DNA from: Mucilaginibacter geliditolerans
GTDB taxonomy: Bacteria; Bacteroidota; Bacteroidia; Sphingobacteriales; Sphingobacteriaceae
NCBI RefSeq assembly: GCF_014200495.1
Contig: NZ_JACHBY010000001.1
Location: 1,178,001-1,242,000 of the forward strand
Length of the DNA: 64,000 nt
Direction of reading: 5' to 3'
This document shows positions 23,991 to 32,180 of the stretch, piece after piece. Position numbers and translations under genes: made by a program. Each line of letters begins with the position of its first letter. The stretch's first letter is position 1. The notes under the pieces are model-generated. The model ran no database searches, was not told the origin of the DNA, and worked only from the letters and a program-made list of their open reading frames with translations.

Positions 23991-25085
23991 ATGAACTGGA
24001 AATTCCTGTCAAAAAAGAAGACCGCCACTACCCCAAAAGTCAAGAAATCAAAAGGCCGTGAATGGCTCGACGCATTTGTTTTTGCCGTAGTTGCAGCTAC
24101 AATCATTCGTGGTCTGCTGTTTTCCGCTTACGCCATCCCGTCTGGCTCAATGGAAGGCACCGAACTTACCGGGGATTATCTTTTTGTAAGCAAGTTCAGT
24201 TATGGAGCACGTATGCCCATTACGCTATTTTCTATTCCGTTTACCGAGCCGATGATGTATGGTGTAAAAACTTATTGGAGCGGCGTACAGCTCCCCTATT
24301 TCCGTTTGCCTGGTACTACCTCGGTAAAAAAAGAAGATATCGTTGTTTTTAATAAGCCCAGTGAAACCGGCACACCAATTGACCAGCAGACTACGCTCAT
24401 CAAACGTTGCCAGGCTACCGCCGGCGATACATTAACTATCGTAAATGCGCAGGTATATATTAACGGCAAAGCCGCACCAAACGCGCCGAAGGCGCAAACC
24501 TCTTACACAGTCATTACTGATGGAAAGGACCTAAACCCACAAATTTTTCAGGACCTGAATATTACGGTCATGAACCAGAATGCAGCCAACAGCTGGGAAA
24601 TGATTATTCCACCGGATAACCTGGCAACGCTGAAAAGCTATTCCAATATCAAAAGTGTGACACCAGAAGTCGCACCTGCTGGTGCCTATGACAGCCAGGT
24701 TTTTCCCAACGATCCGAAATTCAAATGGAACGAAGACAATTTTGGCCCGCTGGTATTGCCAAAGACCGGCATGACCATACCACTGAATGACTCTACCGTT
24801 ATCCTCTATAAAGCAGCGATTGAAAACTATGAGCATAACCGTCTTGGCCGCTTGGGAAATGGTTATACCGTAAATGGTAAACCGGCAGCCACTTATACCT
24901 TTCAACAGAATTATTACTGGATGATGGGCGATAACCGTCATGATTCCCTCGATTCCCGCTTCTGGGGTTATGTGCCCGAGGATCATATTGTAGGCAAAGC
25001 CATGATCACCTGGTTCAGCACTGATCCAAATAAAGGCTTATTTGATAAAATCCGCTGGAGCAGGATCTTAAGACCGATCAACTAA
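23991..25085 (+). CDS. lepB: Signal peptidase I
   Basis: The start is taken at MNWKFLSKK, six codons inside the longest frame. A basic N-terminus and one membrane segment (about residues 27-48) precede IPSGSMEGTEL with the catalytic serine S53. The general-base lysine lies in TTLIKRCQATAGD. The C-terminal signature GDNRHDSLDSRFWGYVP is intact. A roughly 130-residue insertion between the lysine and the GDNR box, rich in prolines and acidic residues, is typical of Bacteroidota SPase I. The enzyme cleaves signal peptides at the inner membrane. A transposase gene begins 29 bases after its stop. Confidence 0.92.
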   Translation: MNWKFLSKKKTATTPKVKKSKGREWLDAFVFAVVAATIIRGLLFSAYAIPSGSMEGTELTGDYLFVSKFSYGARMPITLFSIPFTEPMMYGVKTYWSGVQLPYFRLPGTTSVKKEDIVVFNKPSETGTPIDQQTTLIKRCQATAGDTLTIVNAQVYINGKAAPNAPKAQTSYTVITDGKDLNPQIFQDLNITVMNQNAANSWEMIIPPDNLATLKSYSNIKSVTPEVAPAGAYDSQVFPNDPKFKWNEDNFGPLVLPKTGMTIPLNDSTVILYKAAIENYEHNRLGRLGNGYTVNGKPAATYTFQQNYYWMMGDNRHDSLDSRFWGYVPEDHIVGKAMITWFSTDPNKGLFDKIRWSRILRPIN

Positions 25086-25114
25086 CAAAACAGCAATGGG
25101 TTTGTTAGGGTTAT

Positions 25115-26668
25115 ATGTCTTCCAGACGTTTGCCTCAGCTTAAAAGAAATGCTATCCGTAAACTTTTTATTGAAGGTGACCTGAAGGCATATCAGGTCGC
25201 GGATAGACTCAAGATTAATTATAGCGTTGTTTATCATTATTTCCAGCTGTTCAATCAAATAAAATTCGTCTGTCCGGAAAGATTATTCGATATGAATTTT
25301 TATTTCCAGGTGCACCGCAAGAAAGAAAAACCATCGGTCGCCTACCTGGGGTTAGTCGAGCTGTTGCCAAAGCTGGTAGCCGAGGACCGGCATAAACGAT
25401 TAACCGCGTCAAAACTATGGCAACGCTATAAAGCTGATGGACTTGGCACCTACAGCGAATCACAGTTTCACAGCATTTGCGGTAAATGGCTGAAAGACAA
25501 TTCCGTCAATCAGTTTGTATCAAGTAGAGTTCAGTTTATTTCAGCTGAGGACTTGAAAATATTCAGTATCTGGCGAAATGCTACGGACCACCGGCAATGG
25601 CAAAAAGCTGTCGTGATCATGGATTCGTTCAGGGGGACCTCACTTTTCGACCTTGCCGCCAAAGTGGAGGCCACAATCGAGGCGGTTGAGAATTGGGTCA
25701 TGCGCTACAAAAAAGGTGGCATAGCAGCGATCGAACGCAAGCCATGGACCCTACAGGAAAAGGGCATACTCAGGATACAGGAGAGAACCGATAACCTGAT
25801 GAAATTAATTCACCAAACGCCGAAGCTTCATGGCATTGAACGCACCAGCTGGAAAACAGACGATCTTTCGGCAGTTTATTTTCAGGTCTACGGTTCAAAA
25901 ATGAGTCGTACGACCATATTGAAATACCTGGCAAATCAAGGATTCAACTTTAGAAAGGCAAGAGAAGTGCTGACCAGCCCTGACAAAAATTTCGAGGAAA
26001 AACTTACAAAAGTAATTGGGATCGTTTCCACACTCGGCCCAAATGATAAGTTTTTTTCCATTGACGAGTTAGGACCGGTTGGTATCCGTTTAAAAGGCGG
26101 CTGGTCGTATCAGCAGCATGATGAATTAAAAACGATTCCCGCTCATGCGAAAGCGAAAGGCTACCTGGTTTGCAATGCTGCCCTCGAATTGGCTACGAAC
26201 CAGATCACTCATTTTTATTCAGCTAGCAAAAACACGGACGAGATGATCAAGTTGCTGGATATGTTACTGGTTCAGTACCCGGATGCCGACAAGCTTTGGT
26301 TATCATGGGATGCCGCCAGTTGGCATGCCTCCAAAAAATTAAAAAATTATATTGAAGATTTGAACATGACCGCCTATCGTGAATTGCATAAAAGCCCATG
26401 GATAGGGCTTTCACCCCTGCCCTCATCCGCGCAATTCCTCAATGTGATCGAATCTGTTTTTAGCGGTTTGGCCAAATCAGTATTACATCACAGTGATTAT
26501 GAAAACGTAGACGAGTGTAAATTGGCTATCGACGGCTATTTCAAACAACGAAATGACTATTACGTTAAAAACCCTAAACGCGCCGGTAAAAAAATATGGG
26601 GGAAAGAATTAGTTGAGCCGGTATTCAACGCCTCCAATAATTGCAAAGACCCCCGTGTCAGAAGTTAA
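25115..26668 (+). CDS. Transposase: IS630-type DDE core with IstA-like N-terminus
   Basis: Residues 1-150 resemble the IS21 transposase N-terminus: a helix-turn-helix (YQVADRLKINYSVVYHYF), then LTASKLWQRY and TYSESQFHSICGKWL. Residues 155-250 form a second HTH (SLFDLAAKVEATIEAVENWVMRYKKGG). The catalytic core is IS630/Tc1-like: FSIDELGPVGIR (first Asp), LWLSWDAASWH (second Asp) and NVIESVFSGLAK (Glu). At 517 residues it is far longer than the usual 340 or so. It starts 29 bases after lepB, and I could not find matching terminal repeats. It may be a full IS with short ends or an immobile copy. Confidence 0.78.
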   Translation: MSSRRLPQLKRNAIRKLFIEGDLKAYQVADRLKINYSVVYHYFQLFNQIKFVCPERLFDMNFYFQVHRKKEKPSVAYLGLVELLPKLVAEDRHKRLTASKLWQRYKADGLGTYSESQFHSICGKWLKDNSVNQFVSSRVQFISAEDLKIFSIWRNATDHRQWQKAVVIMDSFRGTSLFDLAAKVEATIEAVENWVMRYKKGGIAAIERKPWTLQEKGILRIQERTDNLMKLIHQTPKLHGIERTSWKTDDLSAVYFQVYGSKMSRTTILKYLANQGFNFRKAREVLTSPDKNFEEKLTKVIGIVSTLGPNDKFFSIDELGPVGIRLKGGWSYQQHDELKTIPAHAKAKGYLVCNAALELATNQITHFYSASKNTDEMIKLLDMLLVQYPDADKLWLSWDAASWHASKKLKNYIEDLNMTAYRELHKSPWIGLSPLPSSAQFLNVIESVFSGLAKSVLHHSDYENVDECKLAIDGYFKQRNDYYVKNPKRAGKKIWGKELVEPVFNASNNCKDPRVRS

Positions 26669-26777
26669 TAATTACCTATGTACGGCTTACGCTAACTAGT
26701 AAGAATGGATCCTTAATGGATAGACATCAAAAGATTTTCAGCAGGAGCCGTAAATCCATTACTTGTCAGGTAATTAT
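26668..26777 (+). repeat. Long-range inverted repeat just after the transposase gene
   Basis: ATAATTACCT (26668-26677) is perfectly complemented by AGGTAATTAT (26768-26777). Inside lie ACGGCT/AGCCGT (26682-26687 and 26745-26750) and AGTAAGAATGGAT/ATCCATTACTT (26699-26711 and 26754-26764). The last two pairs interleave, as in a pseudoknot. The block begins at the transposase stop codon. It could be the element's right end or a structured RNA. Confidence 0.4.
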
Positions 26778-26784
26778 CAATCAT

Positions 26785-26827
26785 AAAAAAAACGGCGGCT
26801 GTTGATTGGTGTAACCAACAGCCGCCG
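26785..26827 (-). terminator. Strong intrinsic terminator (minus strand) ending the conjugative element's transcripts
   Basis: A 12-base-pair stem, CGGCGGCTGTTG (26793-26804) with CAACAGCCGCCG (26816-26827), is followed on the minus strand by eight T residues. It lies 22 bases downstream of the small membrane protein gene and shields the transposase region. Confidence 0.85.
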
Positions 26828-26848
26828 CCGCACAACTTTATGCGCGAA

Positions 26849-27076
26849 TTACCTGTGTCTTCCCCGCATTTCGTCCCGTAGAAAAGCCTCAAAAAAGCGT
26901 TCCCGTGCCCGCTTTTGCGCTCTGCGCTTCATTCGCTTATGGCATCTGCAAAAAAACAAGCCCCAGATAATAAAAGCTACGGCAAAAAACGGTAACGGGT
27001 TATGGGCATTCAAAGCGCTGAACATACAGCCTGTTGAAATGAAACAGGTAAATATAAAATATACTATGATTTTCAT
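26849..27076 (-). CDS. Small two-segment membrane protein, copy 1
   Basis: Starting at MKIIVYF, the protein has 75 residues with two hydrophobic segments (residues 2-20 and 26-43) around an NPLPFF turn. An arginine-rich tail follows (HKRMKRRAQKRARERFFEAFLR). The protein at 32181-32408 has the same plan: the NPLPxF turn, an I/VW segment, then a basic tail with RxxERxFEExxR. The two are paralogues within the conjugative element. The function is unknown; the basic tail may bind membrane, RNA or DNA. Confidence 0.65.
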   Translation of the reverse strand: MKIIVYFIFTCFISTGCMFSALNAHNPLPFFAVAFIIWGLFFCRCHKRMKRRAQKRARERFFEAFLRDEMRGRHR

Positions 27077-27104
27077 TTTAACACACATTGATAGGTTTAT
27101 GCTA

Positions 27105-27129
27105 AAAGCAGGCGCTATGCGCCTGCTTT
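27105..27129 (-). terminator. Perfect 11-base-pair hairpin between DUF932 and the small membrane gene
   Basis: AAAGCAGGCGC (27105-27115) pairs with GCGCCTGCTTT (27119-27129) over a 3-base loop. The flanking T-tract is only three to four bases on the minus strand, so it is probably a terminator or partial terminator for the DUF932 operon. Confidence 0.65.
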
Positions 27130-27142
27130 ATATCAATTAGAA

Positions 27143-28213
27143 TTAATTCACTATAAAATCCCCGACACCATTTTTTTCAAATTCCCGGCACAGGTTAAAA
27201 GCCGATTGTGTTTTGTTAAAACCGTTTCCAAAAAGGATGGATTTTAGTTTTGCCTTGTCATTCTTGTAGTGCATCACATTTTGAAAATAACCGGTTATCG
27301 CATTGTAAGCGCCAAACAGCGTTCCTTTTGTAGTCGGCATTTGCTGGGTTTCGTTACTAAAACCGTACTCACAAACCCGCTCCACGGTATTTATAAAACG
27401 GCTCGAATATTCATCCATATTCTCGTCGTTCAGCACTTTTACCAGCACTTCCCTACTTGGTGCCATTGCCTGCTGTACCAACTTTAATAATTCCTTATCG
27501 GTAATACGCACACGCGCCCAGCGGTTAAAAATTCCGTTCAGTTCTTCAGACATCGTATTGGTCAAATTCATTACTTTATGTGCCTGTAATAACCGTTCTT
27601 TTGCACTTTGTGTATGCCTTATTTTAATGCAATTGGTCATGTTCTTTACAGCTGCATGCAAGGTATTGTTACACACTACCCTTATAGGCGTAAAAGCAGC
27701 CATGATACTGCCTAAACCATCGTGCGAGGTGGTTAAGAAAAGATATTTTTCAATGACATCATCACTGCCCACACGGATGTATCCCGGCAATTTAGCGGTG
27801 ATAAATATGCGTTCACCTTTGCCCAATGCCCCGGCGGTCTCGTATAAAATGCCGTCTCCCCCTCCTACTATCGCATCAAAAAAGGAAAAGGCATCCCGGT
27901 TTTGTACGACCTCGTAATCATTGCCGACTACGCCCAAAACCTGATCGGTATCGGCTCTTATGGTGGCGAAGTAATTCGGTACCATAACTTCGGGAATGAT
28001 GATATCGGTGTCGGAGTCACCTGTATGGTTTTCGGTAACCTTCGTAAATAGAGGGCGTTTTTCCACGATATAATCCAAACCCGCAAATTCTATTGCCTCT
28101 GCGCTGGTCGGGTAACGGTCAACAACCTGCCCTAAGTTGTGCCATGCTTTTTCCTTGGTGCTGAAAAAGCTGTGTTTCCCTATCTTTTCATTAAAATTTA
28201 TGTGGTGTGCCAT
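27143..28213 (-). CDS. DUF932 protein (phage/plasmid-like, TIGR03299 type)
   Basis: The protein (356 residues) opens with MAHHINFNEKIGKHSFFSTKEKAWHNLG, then YPTSAEAIEFAGLDYIVEKRPL. It later has VGNDYEVVQNRDAFSFFD and VVCNNTLHAA, all signature segments of DUF932. The family is common on plasmids, phages and conjugative elements of Bacteroidota. Its biochemical role is not established. It lies at the downstream end of the minus-strand transfer region, after two very small genes. Confidence 0.88.
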   Translation of the reverse strand: MAHHINFNEKIGKHSFFSTKEKAWHNLGQVVDRYPTSAEAIEFAGLDYIVEKRPLFTKVTENHTGDSDTDIIIPEVMVPNYFATIRADTDQVLGVVGNDYEVVQNRDAFSFFDAIVGGGDGILYETAGALGKGERIFITAKLPGYIRVGSDDVIEKYLFLTTSHDGLGSIMAAFTPIRVVCNNTLHAAVKNMTNCIKIRHTQSAKERLLQAHKVMNLTNTMSEELNGIFNRWARVRITDKELLKLVQQAMAPSREVLVKVLNDENMDEYSSRFINTVERVCEYGFSNETQQMPTTKGTLFGAYNAITGYFQNVMHYKNDKAKLKSILFGNGFNKTQSAFNLCREFEKNGVGDFIVN

Positions 28214-28230
28214 GATGTTTAATTTTTTAA

Positions 28231-28395
28231 TTATTTCGTTTTTAATTCCATTATCTCTGTTTTGATGACCTCGACATTTTTCGTGCTGCCGATGTGGTAA
28301 TCTGTTTCCCGCTGCAATTCCCTTATCGCATTATGGATATGCTTGTAGGGCGTTTTTACAGTTACTTTTATCAATAAAAAAAGTGTATCCTGCAT
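28231..28395 (-). CDS. Very small protein (54 residues)
   Basis: The frame encodes MQDTLFLLIKVTVKTPYK, continues with IHNAIRELQRETDYHIGST and ends with ELKTK. The alternating beta, helix, beta pattern suggests a compact alpha/beta fold. It is placed tightly between DUF932 (17 bases) and another small gene (2 bases), like a real operon member. No family is recognised. Confidence 0.55.
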   Translation of the reverse strand: MQDTLFLLIKVTVKTPYKHIHNAIRELQRETDYHIGSTKNVEVIKTEIMELKTK

Positions 28396-28397
28396 AG

Positions 28398-28526
28398 TTA
28401 AAATTGATAAGCGTTCATAAACTCATTATATTCAAACTGAAACCTTCCGGGGCTTTCTTTGGCTAATTGCTCGGCGTAACCCTCCCAAAATATTTGGTTG
28501 GTCAACTCTATAAATTGCTCGTACAT
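28398..28526 (-). CDS. Very small protein (42 residues)
   Basis: The frame encodes MYEQFIELTNQIFWEGYA, then QLAKESPGRFQFEYNEFMN and a short end. It is amphipathic and aromatic-rich, and similar tiny proteins accompany DUF932 in Bacteroidota mobile elements, as far as I recall. It lies 2 bases before the 54-residue gene. Confidence 0.5.
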   Translation of the reverse strand: MYEQFIELTNQIFWEGYAEQLAKESPGRFQFEYNEFMNAYQF

Positions 28527-28552
28527 CTTAATTCCTGTTTAATAGATTTGAA

Positions 28553-28585
28553 TAAAAAATGCCTCCCGGCAGTACCGGGAGGCAT
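28553..28585 (-). terminator. Intrinsic terminator (minus strand) after the 196-residue gene
   Basis: ATGCCTCCCGG (28559-28569) pairs with CCGGGAGGCAT (28575-28585), followed by six T residues on the minus strand. It ends the transcript of the gene at 28593-29183 and separates it from the small genes and DUF932. Confidence 0.85.
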
Positions 28586-28592
28586 GGGTTCA

Positions 28593-29183
28593 TTAAGCAT
28601 TAGGAAATACAATTTCTGCTTCAATCTCAGCGAGTTTAGAGATGCAGGCATCATAAACGAATTTGGAAACCATAGCGATCAAATTTGGCGTATTGGTTAC
28701 AAACTGGTTCCGCTTATCGTCTTCGATAATCAGCTTGCAACCCTGAAAAATATTGCTTTCCAGTTGGTCGCCATTTTCAGCCAGTTTGATCTGGAAGTCC
28801 TCCAACGTTTTAATACGGGCTATCAGCGCCAGACGCTGAATGTTTTTGCGGTTTAAGCTTTCAACCACTTTAACCGTTTGCTCCAAATTCAAGGCAGGTT
28901 TGATGTAATGTACTTCCGCCTTTGGTTCGGCTTTTACTTCTTCTCCGTTAGGTTGTTCATGATGGTTTGCCTGTGGCTCATTTGCGGGGGTCTTAACTTC
29001 TGCTGACGGTGCGGGCGCAGCTTCCGCACCTTTGGCAGACTCATTTTTTGCGGGTTCATGGGGCTGGTTTTTGTCCTTGCCGGGAATGCTGGGACGGTTA
29101 GCGGTTGGTGTTGTTTTTGCATTGTTTTTTGTTGTGGTGGCAGTACCTTGTGCTGCGCCGTTGCTTTTTTCAGATGTGTTCAT
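28593..29183 (-). CDS. Protein with low-complexity N-terminus, mobile-element associated
   Basis: The first 85 residues are low-complexity and rich in Ala, Pro, Asn, Lys and Glu (KNNAKTTPTANRPSIPGKDK), so likely disordered. The last 110 residues form a helical domain (LNLEQTVKVVESLNRKNIQR, RIKTLEDFQIKLAENGDQLE and FVYDACISKLAEIEAEIVF). I do not know its function. It is monocistronic, bounded downstream by a strong terminator and upstream by a long non-coding region. Confidence 0.72.
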   Translation of the reverse strand: MNTSEKSNGAAQGTATTTKNNAKTTPTANRPSIPGKDKNQPHEPAKNESAKGAEAAPAPSAEVKTPANEPQANHHEQPNGEEVKAEPKAEVHYIKPALNLEQTVKVVESLNRKNIQRLALIARIKTLEDFQIKLAENGDQLESNIFQGCKLIIEDDKRNQFVTNTPNLIAMVSKFVYDACISKLAEIEAEIVFPNA

Positions 29184-29760
29184 CTTTTTGTGTTTAAAGG
29201 GTTAAAAAATTATTTATTTACTTTTCTTTCCCTTTCCCCCTTAGCTTTTTTCCAAAAGAAAAAGGAAAAAAAGAAAGCCACCCCAGGGCAGACGGTAAGC
29301 AGGCGGAGAGCAATAAGTCCCGGAGGGTGATTGCAGGTTGCTTTGCACAGCAAGCATTATGTGCTCGCAGCCAGCGGCGTCTTGCCCTTTTTCGCGGCTC
29401 TTTTTTTTCTTTTCCTGGAAAAAGCGTAGCTGGCGATGCCATAGATCGAAACTGCGGTAGCCATAGGTCAATTACTACGGCTAAAGGCAACTGGCTTGGC
29501 TGCGGGCATGCATGATTTGGAATGCAGCGGAACGCAAATGAAAAATGATGTAATGCAGGGAAACGGTCGCAGTGAAGCCTGTTGCCGTGTGAGCGAAGCT
29601 GAAGAACGATGAAGAGCAGCGACATGTGAATCGGCTGCAGCGACGGCAGCACCAGGAATTGCAGCGGCATCCTCCGCAGGAGATACAGCGGAAAGTGCGG
29701 TCCGGCGGGAGCCGGAGGTGCCATCAAAAACGATATTGAAAGATTGCCCGGATTATCCCA
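29184..29760 (+). other. Long gene-free, strand-biased stretch
   Basis: Roughly 580 bases without a credible gene. The minus-strand frame 29218-29727 is open, but its product is a jumble of Pro, Leu, Arg and Cys without domain-like order. The plus strand is purine-rich from about 29500, with recurring GCAGCG/CAGCGG pieces (29522, 29617, 29638, 29659, 29689) and short hairpins such as GGATGCCGC-type repeats. Pyrimidine tracts lie at 29220-29260 and 29398-29415. It might be a long structured RNA or decayed sequence. Confidence 0.4.
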
Positions 29761-30088
29761 AATACGGGCAATCCTTAAATACTAAATACATAGAATTATA
29801 GCTATGTTAGGCCGGAATTCCTATCCAAATGGCTTAGTGGAATGAGCAGGTAATATTTTATCTTGAAAGGGAGCGGTCAACAGGAAAATAAGGTAAGTAA
29901 AAGCAATATACAATTGCGTTCCTGTTCGAGCGAGAAGTGCTTGCGAATTGGTTTGATTACCTGGGATGGGCAAAATAATAAAAGCCCCCTCGCACTCGCT
30001 GCTTAGGGGCTTTAACCTAAGTATTATGATTTGAAAAACACCCGGGCTCATAAAAATGTATATCATAGATAATCAACGGAGGATATTT
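29761..30088 (+). ncRNA. Left-end non-coding region of the IS110 element, candidate bridge RNA region
   Basis: IS110-group elements carry a structured guide (bridge) RNA in the non-coding segment before the transposase gene; that is established for the family. Here about 250 bases precede the gene. They include a stem AAAGCCCC (29981-29988) with GGGGCTTT (30006-30013), and interrupted pairing around GCTTAGTGGAATGAGC (29831-29846). I cannot define the RNA ends or its target- and donor-binding loops by eye. In IS1111-type members the RNA lies downstream instead, so the 31328-31541 segment is an alternative. Confidence 0.35.
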
Positions 30089-31540
30089 ATGAAACAACAA
30101 GTAATTGAAGACGTAAACATTATGCCTCAATTAGACAAAGCCTGTGGTTTGGACATGCACAAGGACAAAATCGTCGGCTTTATCTCATGCAAAGATGGCA
30201 GCAATCAGGAGTTCAGGGAATTTGGCACTTACACCTGTGAACTCAAAGAGATCAGGGATTGGTTACAGGAAAACGATATCCATCATTGCCTGATGGAAAG
30301 CACGGGTATTTATTGGATGAGTTTATACGCTATTCTTACTGAAGTAGGTATCGAAGTAATTGTGGCGAATCCGGTTCATATCAAGCAGATGCCTAAGCGA
30401 AAAACCGATCGTAAAGATGCCAAATGGCTTTGTACATTGTTGCTGCACGGATTAGTACGGCCAAGTTTCATGCCTGATAATACCCAGCGGATAATCAGGG
30501 ATTATTGCAGAAATCGCTTGTTTTATACATGGCAACTTAACAGGATAAGGAATCGCCTACTTAAGATATTGGAAAGCAATAACATCAAATTGCGTTCTGT
30601 AATCAGTTCAATCCATACGTTATCAGCTATGGATATGATACGACTATTAGCTAAAGGTGTCACCGATCAGGAACAATTACTTAATTGCGCAAGGGGTAAA
30701 GTAAAGGCAAAGAAAGAACAGTTGATCAAAGCGTTGGATGGTACGCTACAAAACTATCACCATACTCAACTGCAAATGCTATTGGAGGATTACGATCATG
30801 TTCAAAAGCAAGTCGACTTTCTGGACAAGTCAATTACTGGAATCATTACCGAGCATTATGCACAGGCATTTGAATGCCTTGATAGCATCAGCGGCATAGG
30901 TGTTAAATCGGCTGAAATCATTATCAGCGAAGCCGGAAAAGACATGACTCGTTTTCCATCTGCTGACCATTTTACAGCATGGTGCGGCATTGCGCCAGGA
31001 AACAATGAGAGTGCAGGTAAGCGAAAAAACACCTCAATTAAAAAGGGTAACAGTTATTTACGTGTTGCCATTGTTGGCGCGGCATGGGCCGCTGTTCGTA
31101 CGAAAGACTCTTATTGGCATGCTTTATTCGATAAGTTACGCAAACGCATGAAAGCGCAAAAAGCGATTGTGGCCGTCGCAAGAAGATTGCTTAAAGTGGT
31201 ATACAACACATTAGAAACGCTAACCATTTACAAAGAAAAGGGTATCGCTCACTTCGTGGACTTGCAGGCTAAAGCAGCATTGTATCATAACGCAAAGCTA
31301 CCGTGGCCTCAAAACAATATTGATTAAAACACTAAAAGGACGGAAAAGGTAATAGAATAAAAAGTCTGAAACCTAAGCTGCCAAAACTGTAGATAGCACC
31401 CAGGCTTGTTCCATGAGAACGCAGAGGAAACTTGTTTATAGCTATTCAGATGATTTATTGATTTGAGATAATATATAGGATTTCAATTTTTTTCGGATCA
31501 ATTAACTGGACTTCAATCGAACCGCGATTATTTAAAGTAA
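29800..31540 (+). mobile_element. IS110-family insertion sequence (ends approximate)
   Basis: It is defined by the transposase gene at 30089-31327 plus non-coding flanks of about 200-250 bases on each side. IS110 elements lack terminal inverted repeats and usually make no target duplication, so the ends cannot be fixed from this sequence alone. It is inserted in the accessory part of the conjugative element, on the strand opposite to all neighbouring genes. Confidence 0.55.
30089..31327 (+). CDS. IS110-family transposase (DEDD)
   Basis: The start is taken at MKQQVIED because a good ribosome-binding sequence (ggagg at 30078-30082) precedes it. The N-terminal RuvC-like domain has GLDMHKDKIVGFI (first Asp), MESTGIYWMSLY (Glu), VIVANPVHIKQM and RKTDRKDAKWL (the DxxDA motif). 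The C-terminal Transposase_20 domain has DSISGIGVKSAEIIISEAG, WCGIAPGNNESAGKRK with the conserved serine region, and LRVAIVGAAWAA. The length of 412 residues is normal and the frame is intact, so the element may be active. Confidence 0.92.
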   Translation: MKQQVIEDVNIMPQLDKACGLDMHKDKIVGFISCKDGSNQEFREFGTYTCELKEIRDWLQENDIHHCLMESTGIYWMSLYAILTEVGIEVIVANPVHIKQMPKRKTDRKDAKWLCTLLLHGLVRPSFMPDNTQRIIRDYCRNRLFYTWQLNRIRNRLLKILESNNIKLRSVISSIHTLSAMDMIRLLAKGVTDQEQLLNCARGKVKAKKEQLIKALDGTLQNYHHTQLQMLLEDYDHVQKQVDFLDKSITGIITEHYAQAFECLDSISGIGVKSAEIIISEAGKDMTRFPSADHFTAWCGIAPGNNESAGKRKNTSIKKGNSYLRVAIVGAAWAAVRTKDSYWHALFDKLRKRMKAQKAIVAVARRLLKVVYNTLETLTIYKEKGIAHFVDLQAKAALYHNAKLPWPQNNID

Positions 31541-31541
31541 G

Positions 31542-31976
31542 TTAAAATACCCTATAAAATTTACTATCCAACATTTGTAAAAGTAATTCTTCTTTAACCG
31601 CATTCTTAATTTCAAGTGCTATAGTCGATAAAAATTTAAAGAATAACTCATTCAACACTTCGTCACCTAGTTCGTAGTTGAAGTTTATTGTTTTGCCTTC
31701 AAATATATAAGTAGGTGTTTCACGTTCATACTCTTCCTCCCAATGCTTTAACTCAAGAAACTCAAATTCAACAACCTCAAAATCGGGACAATTATGTGAT
31801 GTATCCGCTATTGATTTATCGATATTAAATGATGATGATATCCATCCTGCCCAGGGACAGCAATATATACCAATTGAGTTGAATCTCTCCTTTTGAGACT
31901 TCAAAACCTCAATCGAATTAATTATGAAATTTATAATTACTTGCTTTTTGTCTTCCAAAACAATCATGACTTGCAA
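31542..31976 (-). CDS. Hypothetical cargo protein, immunity-protein-like
   Basis: A soluble acidic protein of 144 residues. The segment IGIYCCPWAGWISSSFN (about residues 36-52) and the acidic stretch FEVVEFEFLELKHWEEEYER recall small immunity or DUF4303-like proteins of polymorphic toxin systems; this is only an impression. A second start, MIVLEDKK, lies three codons in. It is strongly AT-rich compared with the transfer genes and lies next to the IS110 element, suggesting later acquisition. Confidence 0.5.
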   Translation of the reverse strand: MQVMIVLEDKKQVIINFIINSIEVLKSQKERFNSIGIYCCPWAGWISSSFNIDKSIADTSHNCPDFEVVEFEFLELKHWEEEYERETPTYIFEGKTINFNYELGDEVLNELFFKFLSTIALEIKNAVKEELLLQMLDSKFYRVF

Positions 31977-32180
31977 TTTAGGTTAAGTATAACTATTTAA
32001 AATTCGAAGTTATTAATTATGATTTATATAGAGGTATTTGTCATCAACCTTTGTACTGTGAATTGAGTCATCCGACATTTATTTTTAGAGGAAACCTTAT
32101 CACAATCGGACGAAAGAATTCATCCAAAGTGTGGGCAAGTTAATTGAATTAATTTAATTGTGTTGTAAAATTCCGCCGTT

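Noticed and set aside
29218..29727. 169-codon minus-strand open frame
   Set aside because: Product is a Pro/Leu/Arg/Cys jumble without alternating secondary-structure pattern; the frame is open because the opposite strand is purine-rich. Treated as non-coding.
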